Origin: Acidimicrobiales bacterium
GTDB taxonomy: Bacteria > Actinomycetota > Acidimicrobiia > Acidimicrobiales > SZUA-35
DNA length: 64,000 nucleotides
NCBI GenBank assembly: GCA_028285495.1
Contig: JANQPB010000038.1
Location: 126,198 to 190,197, forward strand
Direction of reading: 5' to 3'
Within the stretch, counting starts at the first letter, position 1. Each line of letters begins with the position of its first letter. The notes beneath the pieces were generated by a model. It did not search any database. It was not told the DNA's origin and was given only the letters and a program-made list of their open reading frames with translations. Below, one piece after another: positions 16,484-24,427 of the stretch. The translations under genes and the position numbers were made by a program.

Positions 16484-16934
16484 TTTTTCGACCGCCTAAG
16501 CGCGAAACCGGCGCCATCGTTTCGCGTCTATGCGGCGCCCGTGGCCGAGGGCGGTGTCGGCCGTTGCGCCAGGCTCGTCGCTGTTTCGCGTTTATGCGGC
16601 GCCCGTGGTCGATGGGGTGTCGGTCGTTGCGCCGGGCTCGTCGCTGTTTCGCGTTTATGCGGCGCCCGTGGTCGATGGGGTGTCGGTCGTTGCGCCAGGC
16701 TCGTTACGCCAGGCTCGTTGCGCCAGGCCTGTCGCTGTTTCGCGTCTATGCGGCGCCCGTCGGCCGAGGCGGCGTTGGCCGGTCGCCAGGCCCGTCGCTG
16801 TTTCGCGTCTATGCGGCGTCCGTCGGTCGGCGGTGTGCCGAGTCCGATGCGTGTCGCGTCTCGGCGGTGTGGGGGTTCGGGTGGTCGGTGGGGCTCCCGC
16901 CGGCTGCCGTTTCGCGTTTAGGCGGCCAAAAAAA
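16484..16934. repeat. Repeat array with inverted ends in a gene-free region
   Basis: The 629-bp gap between the ATP-grasp operon and ogt holds five copies of a 26-bp motif, core TTTCGCGTTTATGCGGCGCC. They start at 16519, 16583, 16646, 16737 and 16800. Period is 63-64 bp apart from one 91-bp step caused by an internal CGCCAGGCTCGTT duplication. The array is bounded by inverted ends: five T then CGACCGCCTAAGCGCGAAAC at the left (16484-16508), and GTTTCGCGTTTAGGCGGCC then seven A at the right (16909-16934). The internal motif looks like a variant of the right end. Reading frames across it are low-complexity artefacts. No transposase is nearby. It may be a non-autonomous element, a structured RNA or a protein-binding array. 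Confidence 0.8.
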
Positions 16935-17029
16935 GTACCTGGAACACCCCGGCCCCGGAGCTGCCCGGACCCCGCGATCGAGAGGCGATCCGGCGGGCCG
17001 GGCACACCGACCGGGCGTCGCCAGCCGGC

Positions 17030-17560
17030 TCAGAACAACCGTTGGGTGCCCTGCTCCAGATCGAGCAGGCGACGCTTCAGCTCCAGGCCGCCGCCGAACC
17101 CGATGAGCGACCCGTCGGCCCCGACCACCCGGTGGCAGGGCACCACGATCGGCAGCGGGTTGGCGCCGTTGGCCGCACCGACGGCCTGGGTGGCCCCCGG
17201 CTGGCCGATCGCCTCGGCCTGCTCCCGGTAGGTCATCGTCTCGCCGTACGGGATGTCGGCCAGCACCCGCCAGGCCCGCCGCTGGAACTCGGTGCCGACC
17301 GGATGCAGCGCCAGCTCGAACGTGGTCCGCCGCCGGGCGAAGTACTCGTCGAGCTGGACCCTGGCCGCCACCAGCGTCGGGTGATCGGCGTCGTCGATCG
17401 CCGGCTCGTCGACCGCCGCCACCCGGCCGTCGACCGGGAAGTGGATCGTCCGCAGGCCCCACGAGTCGGCGGTGACGACGAGCGGGCCGATCGGGCTGTC
17501 GACGATCGTGCGTCGAAGCTCGCCCGCGGGAAGCTCGCTTGCGCCCGACGTCTGCCTCAC
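17030..17560 (-). CDS. ogt: Methylated-DNA-protein-cysteine methyltransferase
   Basis: This 176-residue suicide DNA-repair protein transfers the alkyl group from O6-alkylguanine to a cysteine. The active-site motif IVVPCHRVV is present, with the preceding GTEFQRRAWRVLADIPYGET DNA-binding helices and the terminal IGFGGGLELKRRLL. The GTG at 17560 follows a TAGGAT -10 box by 7 nt on the minus strand. The promoter mirrors that of a small divergent gene at 17605. Confidence 0.93.
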   Translation of the reverse strand: MRQTSGASELPAGELRRTIVDSPIGPLVVTADSWGLRTIHFPVDGRVAAVDEPAIDDADHPTLVAARVQLDEYFARRRTTFELALHPVGTEFQRRAWRVLADIPYGETMTYREQAEAIGQPGATQAVGAANGANPLPIVVPCHRVVGADGSLIGFGGGLELKRRLLDLEQGTQRLF

Positions 17561-17567
17561 CCACCCG

Positions 17568-17598
17568 ATCCTATCGGCCGGTCACCGGTCGGTAGGAT
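17568..17598. promoter_or_regulatory. Symmetric divergent promoter of ogt and a small gene
   Basis: A 31-bp near-palindrome centred on 17583 has 13 of 15 base pairs matched. Its ends are two -10 boxes: ATCCTA (TAGGAT on the minus strand) for ogt and TAGGAT (17593-17598) for the gene at 17605. Both lie 6-7 nt from their start codons. Confidence 0.6.
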
Positions 17599-17604
17599 GG
17601 CTCC

Positions 17605-17748
17605 ATGCTGACGCTCGTACGACGTGTCGCCGCCGCCCTCGGCCTCGCCGGCCTGATCGCCACGCTGTTCCGTCTCCGGGGCCAGGGAGGCGTCCCCCCG
17701 ACCACCGGCGGCTGGCGGGAGGTCCCCGAGTCCGAGCTGCATCGATGA
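17605..17748 (+). CDS. Small 47-residue membrane-associated protein
   Basis: A short gene encodes a basic start (MLTLVRRV), one hydrophobic stretch at about 8-22 (AAALGLAGLIATLF), then a Gly/Pro-rich tail with TTGGWREVPESELHR at the end. The -10 box TAGGAT stands 6 nt before the ATG, which supports real expression from a leaderless transcript. No family is recognised. It is divergent from ogt and upstream of a dehydrogenase-like gene. Confidence 0.5.
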   Translation: MLTLVRRVAAALGLAGLIATLFRLRGQGGVPPTTGGWREVPESELHR

Positions 17749-17792
17749 CGGGCGGCCGATGACGGGCAGTCGATGAGCCTGCGAGTGGTGGC

Positions 17793-18782
17793 GTGCGGGT
17801 AGCGGTCGTCGGGCTCGGCACCACCGGCTCCCACCTCGCTCGCCAGCTTCGCCGACCGGACGTCGAACACCTCCAGCTCCACGACCCCGACGACTCGCGG
17901 GTCCGCTCGGTCCGCGGCGCCCTCGACCGGGAGCTCACCGCCGAGACGGGCCCGCCGACGGCGACCGATCCCCCCGACGTCGTCGTGCTGGCCAGCCCGA
18001 CCGGCACCCATCTCGACACGGCCAGGAAGATGCTCGACGCCGGAAGCCACATCGTGTCGATCTCCGATGACCCGATCGAGGTCGAGCAACTCCTCGCCCT
18101 CGACCCGCTCGCCATCGAGAGGGGCCGATCGGTGGTGGTCGGCGCCGGGTTCTGCCCCGGCCTGAGCGAGATCCTCGCCCGCTGGGCCGGCGATCAGCTC
18201 GACCGGGTGGCCGGCATCTCGGTGGCGACGGCCGGCACCGGCGGTCCGGCCTGCGCCCGCCAGCACCACCGCGCGCTCAAGCGGGAGTCCCGCGACTGGC
18301 GCCACGGTCGGTGGGAGGTGCGGCGCGGCGGCTCGGGGCGCGACCTCGCCTGGTTCCCCGACCCGATCGGCGCCCGCGACACCTACCTCGCCGCCCTGGC
18401 CAGCCCCCTGATCCTGCAACGCACCTACCCCGAGGCCGATCGGATCTCGGCCCGGGTAGCGGCCAACCGCCGTGACCGCCTGACCATCCGACTGCCGATG
18501 CTCCGCCGCCCCCACCTCGACGGCGGTCCCGGCGGCATCCGGGTCGAGGTCCGGGGCCGGGCCGGCGAGGCGGTCGAGACCCTGGTCTACGGGGTGATGG
18601 ACCACCCGTCGGTCGCGGCGGGGACCGTCGCCGCCGTCGTCGCCATCGCCGCCGGTCGTCAGCTCGCACCGCTCGGAGCCAACGGCCTGGCCGCGTGGGA
18701 CGAGCCGGTGGCGTTGCTCACCGAGCTGCACCGTCGCGGCGTCCGAGCCGCCACGTTCACCGGTCAGCTCGCCCTCCCATAG
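17793..18782 (+). CDS. NAD(P)-binding saccharopine-dehydrogenase-like oxidoreductase
   Basis: This 329-residue protein begins with a Rossmann fold (MRVAVVGLGTTGSHLARQL) followed by acidic residues and VVLASPTGTHLDTARKML, as in saccharopine dehydrogenase and Gfo/Idh-like proteins. GAGFCPGLSEILARWAGD marks the start of the second domain. Substrate specificity cannot be read. Start is GTG 17793. Function is assigned only at fold level. Confidence 0.7.
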   Translation: MRVAVVGLGTTGSHLARQLRRPDVEHLQLHDPDDSRVRSVRGALDRELTAETGPPTATDPPDVVVLASPTGTHLDTARKMLDAGSHIVSISDDPIEVEQLLALDPLAIERGRSVVVGAGFCPGLSEILARWAGDQLDRVAGISVATAGTGGPACARQHHRALKRESRDWRHGRWEVRRGGSGRDLAWFPDPIGARDTYLAALASPLILQRTYPEADRISARVAANRRDRLTIRLPMLRRPHLDGGPGGIRVEVRGRAGEAVETLVYGVMDHPSVAAGTVAAVVAIAAGRQLAPLGANGLAAWDEPVALLTELHRRGVRAATFTGQLALP

Positions 18783-18893
18783 CCCGCCGGTCGGCCCGGT
18801 TCGACAACCGCGGACCAGAATCGACGTCGTCGCGCTCAAGTTCGGCCGCCAACGGGTCGAAACCAACATTGGAGACTTCCAGGAAGAAATCTC

Positions 18894-18921
18894 TCAAGTT
18901 CCGGGCACATCGTGTCGAGAA
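18894..18921 (+). promoter_or_regulatory. Sigma-28/WhiG-type promoter before the sigma factor gene
   Basis: TCAA (18894-18897), 16 nt, then GTCGAGAA (18914-18921). The published WhiG/FliA consensus is TAAA-N16-GCCGATAA, so spacing is exact. The gene 40 bp downstream encodes a sigma factor of that class, which suggests autoregulation. Confidence 0.55.
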
Positions 18922-18961
18922 CTCCTTGCGTCACGGAGGATTACTCGAAGGGTGTACGACG

Positions 18962-19846
18962 ATGCCGCTGTCGCACGATGAGCTGAACGCTCGGATCGAA
19001 GCCAACCTGTCCCTGGTCAAGCACGTGGTGTTCCAGGTCGCGGTCCACTTCCCCCGCCACGTCGATCGCGAGGAGCTGGCCCGAGCCGGCGCCCTCGGGC
19101 TGGTCGAGGCGGCCCGCCGCTACGACGAGGACCGGGGCGTTCCCTTCGAGCGCTTCGCCGCCCAGCGGATCCGGGGTGCGATCCTCGACTCGGTTCGGGC
19201 CGCCGACTGGGCCCCCCGCTCGGTTCGCCTGCTGGCACGCCGCCTCGAGTCGACCGAGCAGCAGCTCGCCAGCGAGCTCGGCCGGGTCCCGAACCTGACC
19301 GAGATGGCCGAGGCCCTCGGCGTCAGCATGGACGAGCTGGCCCGGCTGCGGGATCGCCTGTTCCGGTCGGTCGTGCTCGCCCTCGACCACGAGACCAGCG
19401 ACGACTCCGACGAGGACCTGACGCTCGTCGACGTGCTCCGCGACGCCTCGGCCATCGAGCCGTCCGAGGAGCTGGAGAGCCGCGAGCTCCACACCTACCT
19501 GCGGGACGCCGTCCAGCTGCTGCCCGAGCGGCAGCGGTTCGTGATCGTCGGCTACTTCCTCGAGGGCAAGACCTCGCAGGACCTGGCCCGCTTCCTCGGC
19601 GTCACCGAGTCACGGATCTCCCAGCTCCGCAGCGAGGCGCTCCGCAATCTGCGGCTCGGGATCGAGGCCCAGTACGAGGCGACGCCAGCCGACGACCCGG
19701 TCGGCCGGGTGGCCCGCCGTCAGGCCGCCTACGTCGAGGGCATCGGTGTCGCCTCCGAGTGGAAGTCACGGCTCGACCGGTGGGACGACGAGTACGACGT
19801 CCCCGAGGAGCCGTTGCTGCCCGTGACCCGGGTCAAGGTCTCCTAG
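18962..19846 (+). CDS. Sigma-28/WhiG-class RNA polymerase sigma factor
   Basis: This 294-residue sigma factor has region 2 (LVKHVVFQVAVHFPRHVDREELARAGALGLVEAA, RFAAQRIRGAILDSVRAADWAPR), region 3 (ELGRVPNLTEMAEALGVSMDEL) and region 4 (LLPERQRFVIVGYFLEGKTSQDLARFLGVTESRISQL). The RIRGAILDSVRAADW string is typical of FliA/WhiG proteins. A C-terminal extension of about 50 residues follows region 4. Candidate target promoters with the class consensus lie before this gene, a chemoreceptor, a PilZ protein and an HD-GYP-like protein in the same window, so a motility role is favoured over sporulation. ATG 18962 is chosen; the upstream open frame lacks coding character. Confidence 0.9.
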   Translation: MPLSHDELNARIEANLSLVKHVVFQVAVHFPRHVDREELARAGALGLVEAARRYDEDRGVPFERFAAQRIRGAILDSVRAADWAPRSVRLLARRLESTEQQLASELGRVPNLTEMAEALGVSMDELARLRDRLFRSVVLALDHETSDDSDEDLTLVDVLRDASAIEPSEELESRELHTYLRDAVQLLPERQRFVIVGYFLEGKTSQDLARFLGVTESRISQLRSEALRNLRLGIEAQYEATPADDPVGRVARRQAAYVEGIGVASEWKSRLDRWDDEYDVPEEPLLPVTRVKVS

Positions 19847-19855
19847 GAGCGTCTC

Positions 19856-20596
19856 CTAGAACGTCGCCGCCTGCTGCCAGCGCTCGAGCAGCGTGGCATC
19901 GCCGAAGACCTCGAGCCGGGACGGCGGGATCCGCCCCCACACGAGGAGCAGGAGGTCGGCGACCGGGCCCCTGGCGGCGACATCACCCTTGGCATGGGCC
20001 CGCTCCCACGCCACCTCCTCGGGCCCGTAGGTGAGGAGCCACTCCCCACCCTCGATGTCGGTTGCGTGCAGGTGCACGGTCTCCCCGGCACCGGACAGCG
20101 CCGGGAACTGCATGCGGTGGGGCACGAAGACCTGCAGGACCTCGTCGATCCCGTCGAGCGCCTGGCGGCTGTCGATCGGCTCGGGGCTGAACGAGGCCGA
20201 CTCGGCGTCCCACCGGTGCATCGCCACCTCGTGGCCGAGGCGGCGGAACCACCACGACGCCGGCTGGGGACCGGTGAAGGTCGGGTGCAGCTCGTCGAGG
20301 TCGGCGCCGTCGAGGGTGGCCAACAGCTCCTGGCAACCGACGCCGAGCCAGTCGATCACGTCGTCGCCCGGCGGCGGCTCGGCGACGGCGGAGCGAGGCG
20401 GTCGCTCGTCTGGCGCCGCCTCCAACGCCAGCCGGGCGTAGCGGACGACCCAGCCGGTGTGGCCGACCACCGACCGGACGGTCCACCCGTCGAGGTGGGG
20501 AACGTCGAGATCGAGCATCTTGGGGTCGAGCTGCGACAGCCGGGCCGCCTCGACCTGCAGCAGGTGCCGGTGATCGGCGGGGGTCAGTTCGCTCAC
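19856..20596 (-). CDS. Maleylpyruvate isomerase / DinB-like family protein
   Basis: This 246-residue protein has the helical N-terminal metal-binding-like domain (LDVPHLDGWTVRSVVGHTGWVVRYA) and a middle PASWWFRRLGHEVAMHRWDAE motif. These are typical of actinobacterial mycothiol-dependent maleylpyruvate isomerase-like proteins, with a C-terminal alpha/beta domain. Such proteins bind a metal and may use mycothiol. The particular reaction is unknown. GTG start at 20596. It converges on the sigma factor gene with 9 bp between stops. Confidence 0.78.
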   Translation of the reverse strand: MSELTPADHRHLLQVEAARLSQLDPKMLDLDVPHLDGWTVRSVVGHTGWVVRYARLALEAAPDERPPRSAVAEPPPGDDVIDWLGVGCQELLATLDGADLDELHPTFTGPQPASWWFRRLGHEVAMHRWDAESASFSPEPIDSRQALDGIDEVLQVFVPHRMQFPALSGAGETVHLHATDIEGGEWLLTYGPEEVAWERAHAKGDVAARGPVADLLLLVWGRIPPSRLEVFGDATLLERWQQAATF

Positions 20597-20630
20597 CCGG
20601 GCGAATCTAGCAGCCCGCCCCGAGCGGCCT

Positions 20631-20651
20631 GGCCAAACGGGCCCGTTGGCC
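20631..20651. other. GC-rich palindrome between divergent genes
   Basis: AACGGGCCCGTT flanked by GGCC on both sides (one extra A on the left) lies between the divergent starts at 20596 and 20759. It could be an operator. No terminator-like T run follows. Confidence 0.35.
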
Positions 20652-20758
20652 CGGCCGGTGTGACCGGGACCACACGGGACCCGGTCGGAGGTGGGGTGGG
20701 GCCCCTATCGGGAAGTCGGCCGGGAGCTGGCACCATGGAACGTGGAGGAATCGCCATC

Positions 20759-21592
20759 ATGTCCCGACCGACCAATCCGACCCCGCTCGTCCGGCTCGCC
20801 GCCGCAGTCCTCGCCATCACCCTGATCGCCGTCGCCTGCAGCGACGGGGACGACGACGCCGGCATCGCCACCGGCACCACGGGCGGTGAGACCATCGACG
20901 CCACGACCGACGGGGCCACCGCCTCGACCGCGTCCTCCGCCTCGAGCACCGTCACGTCAGACCAGCCGACCACCTCGACGACCGCCGCCTCGTCGACGAC
21001 CTCGACCACCGCCGAGCTCGCCGGCGAGCCCTGGGACGGGTTCGCCAGGGACGGCGACGTCCTCAGCGTCTTCGGCGTGGCCCACGACGACATGCTGAAC
21101 GTCCGAGCCGGCCCCGGCACCGACACCGACATCGTGGCCACCGTCGCCCCGACCGCCGACGACCTCGTCGCCACCGGGCGGGCTCGCCAACTGCCACGCT
21201 CGTTCTGGTACGAGGTCGAGGTCGATGGCGCCACGGGCTGGGTCTCGGTCGCCTTCGTCGCCTTCGTCGGCCCGACCGATGACGCCACCGCCGAGTTCCT
21301 GGCCGCCAACGGCCCGGCCTCGGCCGAGACCCTCGTCGACCTGGCCGACTTCGTCGGCACGGCCCTCGGCTCCGACGATCCGCCGTCGACGATCGTCCAG
21401 ACCGTCGCCCCGACCGTCGGCGACCTCGGCGAGATCACCGTCGACGTGGTCGGCATCGGCGACGACGCCGGCGCCGGCTACCGCCTGCACCTGTTCGCCG
21501 AGGAGAACGCCAACGGCGAGACCTGGGACCTGCGGACCATCGAGCGAACGAGCTTCTGCACCCGCGGCGTCTCCGGCGAGTTCTGCGTCTGA
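20759..21592 (+). CDS. Lipoprotein with SH3-like domain
   Basis: This 277-residue protein has a signal peptide ending in a lipobox (IAVACS), then a long Thr/Ser/Ala-rich linker likely to span the wall. A bacterial SH3-like segment follows (FGVAHDDMLNVRAGPGTDTDIVATV ... ATGWVSVAFVAF). The C-terminal domain has alternating beta pattern and two late cysteines. The ATG at 20759 is preferred over ATG 20735 because a GGAGG ribosome site lies about 10 nt before it. It probably binds cell-wall peptide or ligand. The partner is unknown. Confidence 0.75.
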   Translation: MSRPTNPTPLVRLAAAVLAITLIAVACSDGDDDAGIATGTTGGETIDATTDGATASTASSASSTVTSDQPTTSTTAASSTTSTTAELAGEPWDGFARDGDVLSVFGVAHDDMLNVRAGPGTDTDIVATVAPTADDLVATGRARQLPRSFWYEVEVDGATGWVSVAFVAFVGPTDDATAEFLAANGPASAETLVDLADFVGTALGSDDPPSTIVQTVAPTVGDLGEITVDVVGIGDDAGAGYRLHLFAEENANGETWDLRTIERTSFCTRGVSGEFCV

Positions 21593-21620
21593 GTGCTCGC
21601 TGCGGCCCCGAGGCGCTCGC

Positions 21621-22763
21621 TCACGAGCTGCGTTCGAGCAGCCGAGCCAGGCTGGCCGGGGCGCGAACCGACACCGGCCCGGCGATCCCCGGCGCCTCGG
21701 CGAACGACCGCACCCGGTCGATCAGCGTCACCGTGAGCTCGACCCCGGCCGGCACCAGCTGGGGACCGCTCGACAGGAGGATGTCCGCCTGCAGCACCAT
21801 CCCGGCCCGCAGGTCGTCGACCGGGATCTCCAGGTCGACGTCGTCCTCGTCCTCCCGCACCGCCCCGAGGGCGGCCAGCAGGAAGCCGGGCGGGTGCAGG
21901 GGACCGGCGCCGATGAGCCCGACGGCCTCGTCGAGGCTGTGCCCGGCCAGCACCAGGTCGTCGACCCGGACCGCCAGCCGGAGGACCTCGGCGTCGAGGT
22001 CACGGTCGTCCCACAGGTCACGATCACGCTGATCCCATCGGCCGTCCGGCGGTAGCTGACCCCGCACGAGCGCCGCCACCGACTCCAGCCCGGGCACGTG
22101 GATCAACAGCTCGGCGGCGATCTCGACCCGTCGGTCGAGCAACTCCGGCGGCTCGACGCCATCGCCGACCGGGACGACGACCCGGCCGAGCTGGGACAGG
22201 GCGGCGGCCAGGTCGAGCTCGCGACCGATCGGCCGGCCGAGCCCGGCGCTGATCTGCCCGGCGAGGTGCCGGATCCGGGTCCCCCGCTCGGCGGCGTCGT
22301 CGTCGATCCGTCCGATCAGATCACACAACAGCTCGACCGTCCCGTTGAGGGCCCGGTCGACGAGCGACGCGGCCAGGCGGCGTCCCTGGTTGCCGGCCAG
22401 CGCGACATCGACCGCGTCGAGCAGGTCGTCCGGGCGGCATGGCCACGGCAGCCGGAGCACATCGCCGTCGTCGGCGGTGGCCCGGGCCACCCCGAGGTCG
22501 GTCCGATCGGCCAACACGATCCTGGCGACGCCGGGATGCAGCCGACGGAGGTCGGCGAGCAGCGTCGTGTCGTGGCCGGTCGTCGTGAGATCGGCGATGA
22601 CGGCGTCGACGTCGGCCCGGTCGCCGAGGCGAGCCAGGGCCCCGTCAACCGTACCGACGGCGTCCAGGTGGTAGCGCTCGCCGAGGATCGCATCGAGACC
22701 GGCGAGTCGATCGGTTCCGGCGGCGACGCAGAGCAACCGGGGCCTGGCCGTCTCCACGGGCAT
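21621..22763 (-). CDS. Response-regulator-like protein with degenerate HD-GYP domain
   Basis: This 380-residue protein has a receiver-like N-terminal domain (about 1-120; VDAVIADLTTTG carries the likely phospho-Asp position). A helical segment has HD-GYP layout (RIRHLAGQISAGLGRPIGRELDLAAALSQLGRVVVP), in which the expected HDIGK is replaced by QLGR. A C-terminal segment is of the type that ends HD-GYP proteins (LRAGMVLQADILLSSGPQLVPAGVELT). Loss of the HD metal ligands suggests a non-catalytic c-di-GMP or output protein. An AAGGAG ribosome site precedes ATG 22763, and a sigma-28-type promoter lies 38 bp upstream. Confidence 0.72.
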   Translation of the reverse strand: MPVETARPRLLCVAAGTDRLAGLDAILGERYHLDAVGTVDGALARLGDRADVDAVIADLTTTGHDTTLLADLRRLHPGVARIVLADRTDLGVARATADDGDVLRLPWPCRPDDLLDAVDVALAGNQGRRLAASLVDRALNGTVELLCDLIGRIDDDAAERGTRIRHLAGQISAGLGRPIGRELDLAAALSQLGRVVVPVGDGVEPPELLDRRVEIAAELLIHVPGLESVAALVRGQLPPDGRWDQRDRDLWDDRDLDAEVLRLAVRVDDLVLAGHSLDEAVGLIGAGPLHPPGFLLAALGAVREDEDDVDLEIPVDDLRAGMVLQADILLSSGPQLVPAGVELTVTLIDRVRSFAEAPGIAGPVSVRAPASLARLLERSS

Positions 22764-22801
22764 CAACAACGAATCTCCTTGCGAGGTGGACGCGTTGGTA
22801 G

Positions 22802-22829
22802 CAATCGGCAGAAGGACCGCCGACCTCAA
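22802..22829 (-). promoter_or_regulatory. Sigma-28/WhiG-type promoter of the HD-GYP-like gene
   Basis: On the minus strand: TTGA, 16 nt, GCCGATTG. The -10 half agrees with GCCGATAA at six positions and spacing matches the class consensus. Confidence 0.5.
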
Positions 22830-22904
22830 GAGGCCGGTCGATCGTGAACCAGATCTGCCGTCGGCGGGGCCAGCCCCAGAGGCCTCGGGCCCTCCGGCGA
22901 CGGC

Positions 22905-23882
22905 TCAGGACCGGGCCGCCCGGGTGGTCGCCACCCAGTGGTCCAGCTCCTGCCAGCGGTCGTGCAGCCACACGGTCAGCTCGGCGTCGCTGGCCGGGAG
23001 CTCGGACCGGGGATGGACCCACAGGCGCACCTCGACCGGTTCGGTCAGTGGCAGCCGCCGTCGCAGGCCCCGGACCTCGGCCACCCCCTCGAGCCCAACG
23101 TGGCCGAGCACGACGACGTCGGCCTCCGGTTGGCTCCGCAGCATGGCCAGGGTGCCGGCCGGTCGGGGTGGCAGGAGCTGCTCCAGCTTCTCGGCCCTTG
23201 CCGCGGCCTCGTCCGAGCCCTTGCGACGCAGCGACGCCACCACCCGCTGCCTGGCCTGGGGGGTCGAGTAGGTCCCCTCGGGGAAGATGACGAGCACCGA
23301 GTCGGGGAGGGCCTCGGCCGCCAGCCGCTCGATGGCGGCGGCCTCGGTGTCGGTGTCACCGTCCCGGGCGACGAAGTGGTTGCCGAGGCGGGTGCCGACG
23401 ATGTCGAGCGACGGGTCCCAGCGGAGCTCCCGCTTCAGCACGTAGTGCACGAAGCGACCCATCGGTCCGGCGACGACGGCCGCCGGCAGGATGGCGTCGG
23501 CCATGCTGGCGTGCCGGCTGAGCAGCACGAAGGTCCGGTCGGGGAGCCGGTCGACGTCGAAGGGCTGGATGCGGACGCCGAGCAGGCGGCCGGCCCACTG
23601 CAGCAGCGAGTTGGCCCACCAGCCCTGGAGGGCCCGGTGGGCGTCGAGGTCGAGCCGGCGTCCGAAGCCGCCGGTCGACCACAGCCATGCCGACCCGAAC
23701 ACGCCGATCGTGTTGTGGGCCAGGTAGACGCCGGTGGCCAGGCCAAGTCGGACCGTCGGGAGGCGCCAGTAGCCGCTGACGACGTCGGCCAGCAGGGCCA
23801 GCGACAGCCAGATCGGTGCCGTGGCCAGCCACAGAGGCAAGCCGACGAGGACGACCGAGATCGAGATCACCCGCCGAGCCAT
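22905..23882 (-). CDS. 1-acyl-glycerol-phosphate acyltransferase-like membrane protein
   Basis: This 325-residue protein has hydrophobic helices in the first 65 residues, then PlsC-type motifs. LLSRHASMAD is a variant of the HX4D catalytic motif (His-Ala-Ser-Met-Ala-Asp), and VIFPEGTYS is the glycerol-phosphate binding motif. It likely acylates lysophosphatidate or a related acceptor at the cytoplasmic membrane. It stands alone between a signalling gene and the ribosomal gene pair. Confidence 0.82.
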   Translation of the reverse strand: MARRVISISVVLVGLPLWLATAPIWLSLALLADVVSGYWRLPTVRLGLATGVYLAHNTIGVFGSAWLWSTGGFGRRLDLDAHRALQGWWANSLLQWAGRLLGVRIQPFDVDRLPDRTFVLLSRHASMADAILPAAVVAGPMGRFVHYVLKRELRWDPSLDIVGTRLGNHFVARDGDTDTEAAAIERLAAEALPDSVLVIFPEGTYSTPQARQRVVASLRRKGSDEAAARAEKLEQLLPPRPAGTLAMLRSQPEADVVVLGHVGLEGVAEVRGLRRRLPLTEPVEVRLWVHPRSELPASDAELTVWLHDRWQELDHWVATTRAARS

Positions 23883-23926
23883 GGCCGAACCGCGCCCAGG
23901 TCAGGGGCCCGGAGGGCCCGCAGGCG

Positions 23927-24094
23927 CTACCGCTCTTCCTTGAAGATGACGTGCTTGCGGACGACCGGGTCGTACTTCTTCAGCTCGATCCGCTCGCGGG
24001 TGTTGACCTTGTTCTTCTTGGTCACGTAGAGGTAGCCGGTGCCGGCGGTCGACCGCAGCTTGACCAGCGGGCGCTTGTCGCTCGACTTCGCCAT
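23927..24094 (-). CDS. rpmG: 50S ribosomal protein L33
   Basis: A complete 55-residue L33 (MAKSSDKRPLVKL ... VTKKNKVNTRERIELKKYDP). It lacks the two CXXC pairs, so it is the zinc-independent form. Its start overlaps the rpmB stop by one base (TGATG), so the two are cotranslated. Confidence 0.96.
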   Translation of the reverse strand: MAKSSDKRPLVKLRSTAGTGYLYVTKKNKVNTRERIELKKYDPVVRKHVIFKEER

Positions 24095-24330
24095 CAGACC
24101 TTCTCCCCTCGGCGACGGATATCGGCCACGACCGACTCGATACCACGCTTGTTGATCGTCTTGATGCCCTTGGCGCTGACCGTCAGCGTCACCCACCGCT
24201 TCTCGCTCGGGAGCCAGAACCGCTGACGCTGGATGTTGGGGCTCCACCGGCGGTTGGTCACGCGGTGGGAGTGGGAGATGCTCTTCCCGAACGCCGGCTT
24301 GCGACCGGTGACCTGGCAGATCTTGGACAT
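24094..24330 (-). CDS. rpmB: 50S ribosomal protein L28
   Basis: A complete 78-residue L28 (MSKICQVTGRKPAFGKSISHSH, TLTVSAKGIKTINKRG). Only one cysteine is present, so it has no zinc ribbon. It is first of the rpmB-rpmG pair; a GAGGTTGAGG ribosome region precedes the ATG. No Zur-like palindrome was seen in the 97 bp upstream, so this looks like the housekeeping copy. Confidence 0.96.
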   Translation of the reverse strand: MSKICQVTGRKPAFGKSISHSHRVTNRRWSPNIQRQRFWLPSEKRWVTLTVSAKGIKTINKRGIESVVADIRRRGEKV

Positions 24331-24427
24331 GACCTCAACCTCGGAACTGGCAACCCCGCCCGGGTGGCGGGTGTGTGGACGGGCGAGCTCGTAGCAGGCG
24401 AGCGCATGCGCCGTTGACCTGTCCAGG

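Noticed and set aside
16519..16825. CRISPR array
   Set aside because: Intervals between repeats are similar to each other, the period is 63 bp with long repeated flanks, and no cas gene is near.
16429..17231. Overlapping plus-strand frames through the repeat array
   Set aside because: They only translate the repeats in several frames and lack start signals.
23927..24330. Zur-regulated alternative ribosomal protein operon
   Set aside because: Both proteins are zinc-free forms, but no Zur-like palindrome is upstream and the other members of such operons are missing.
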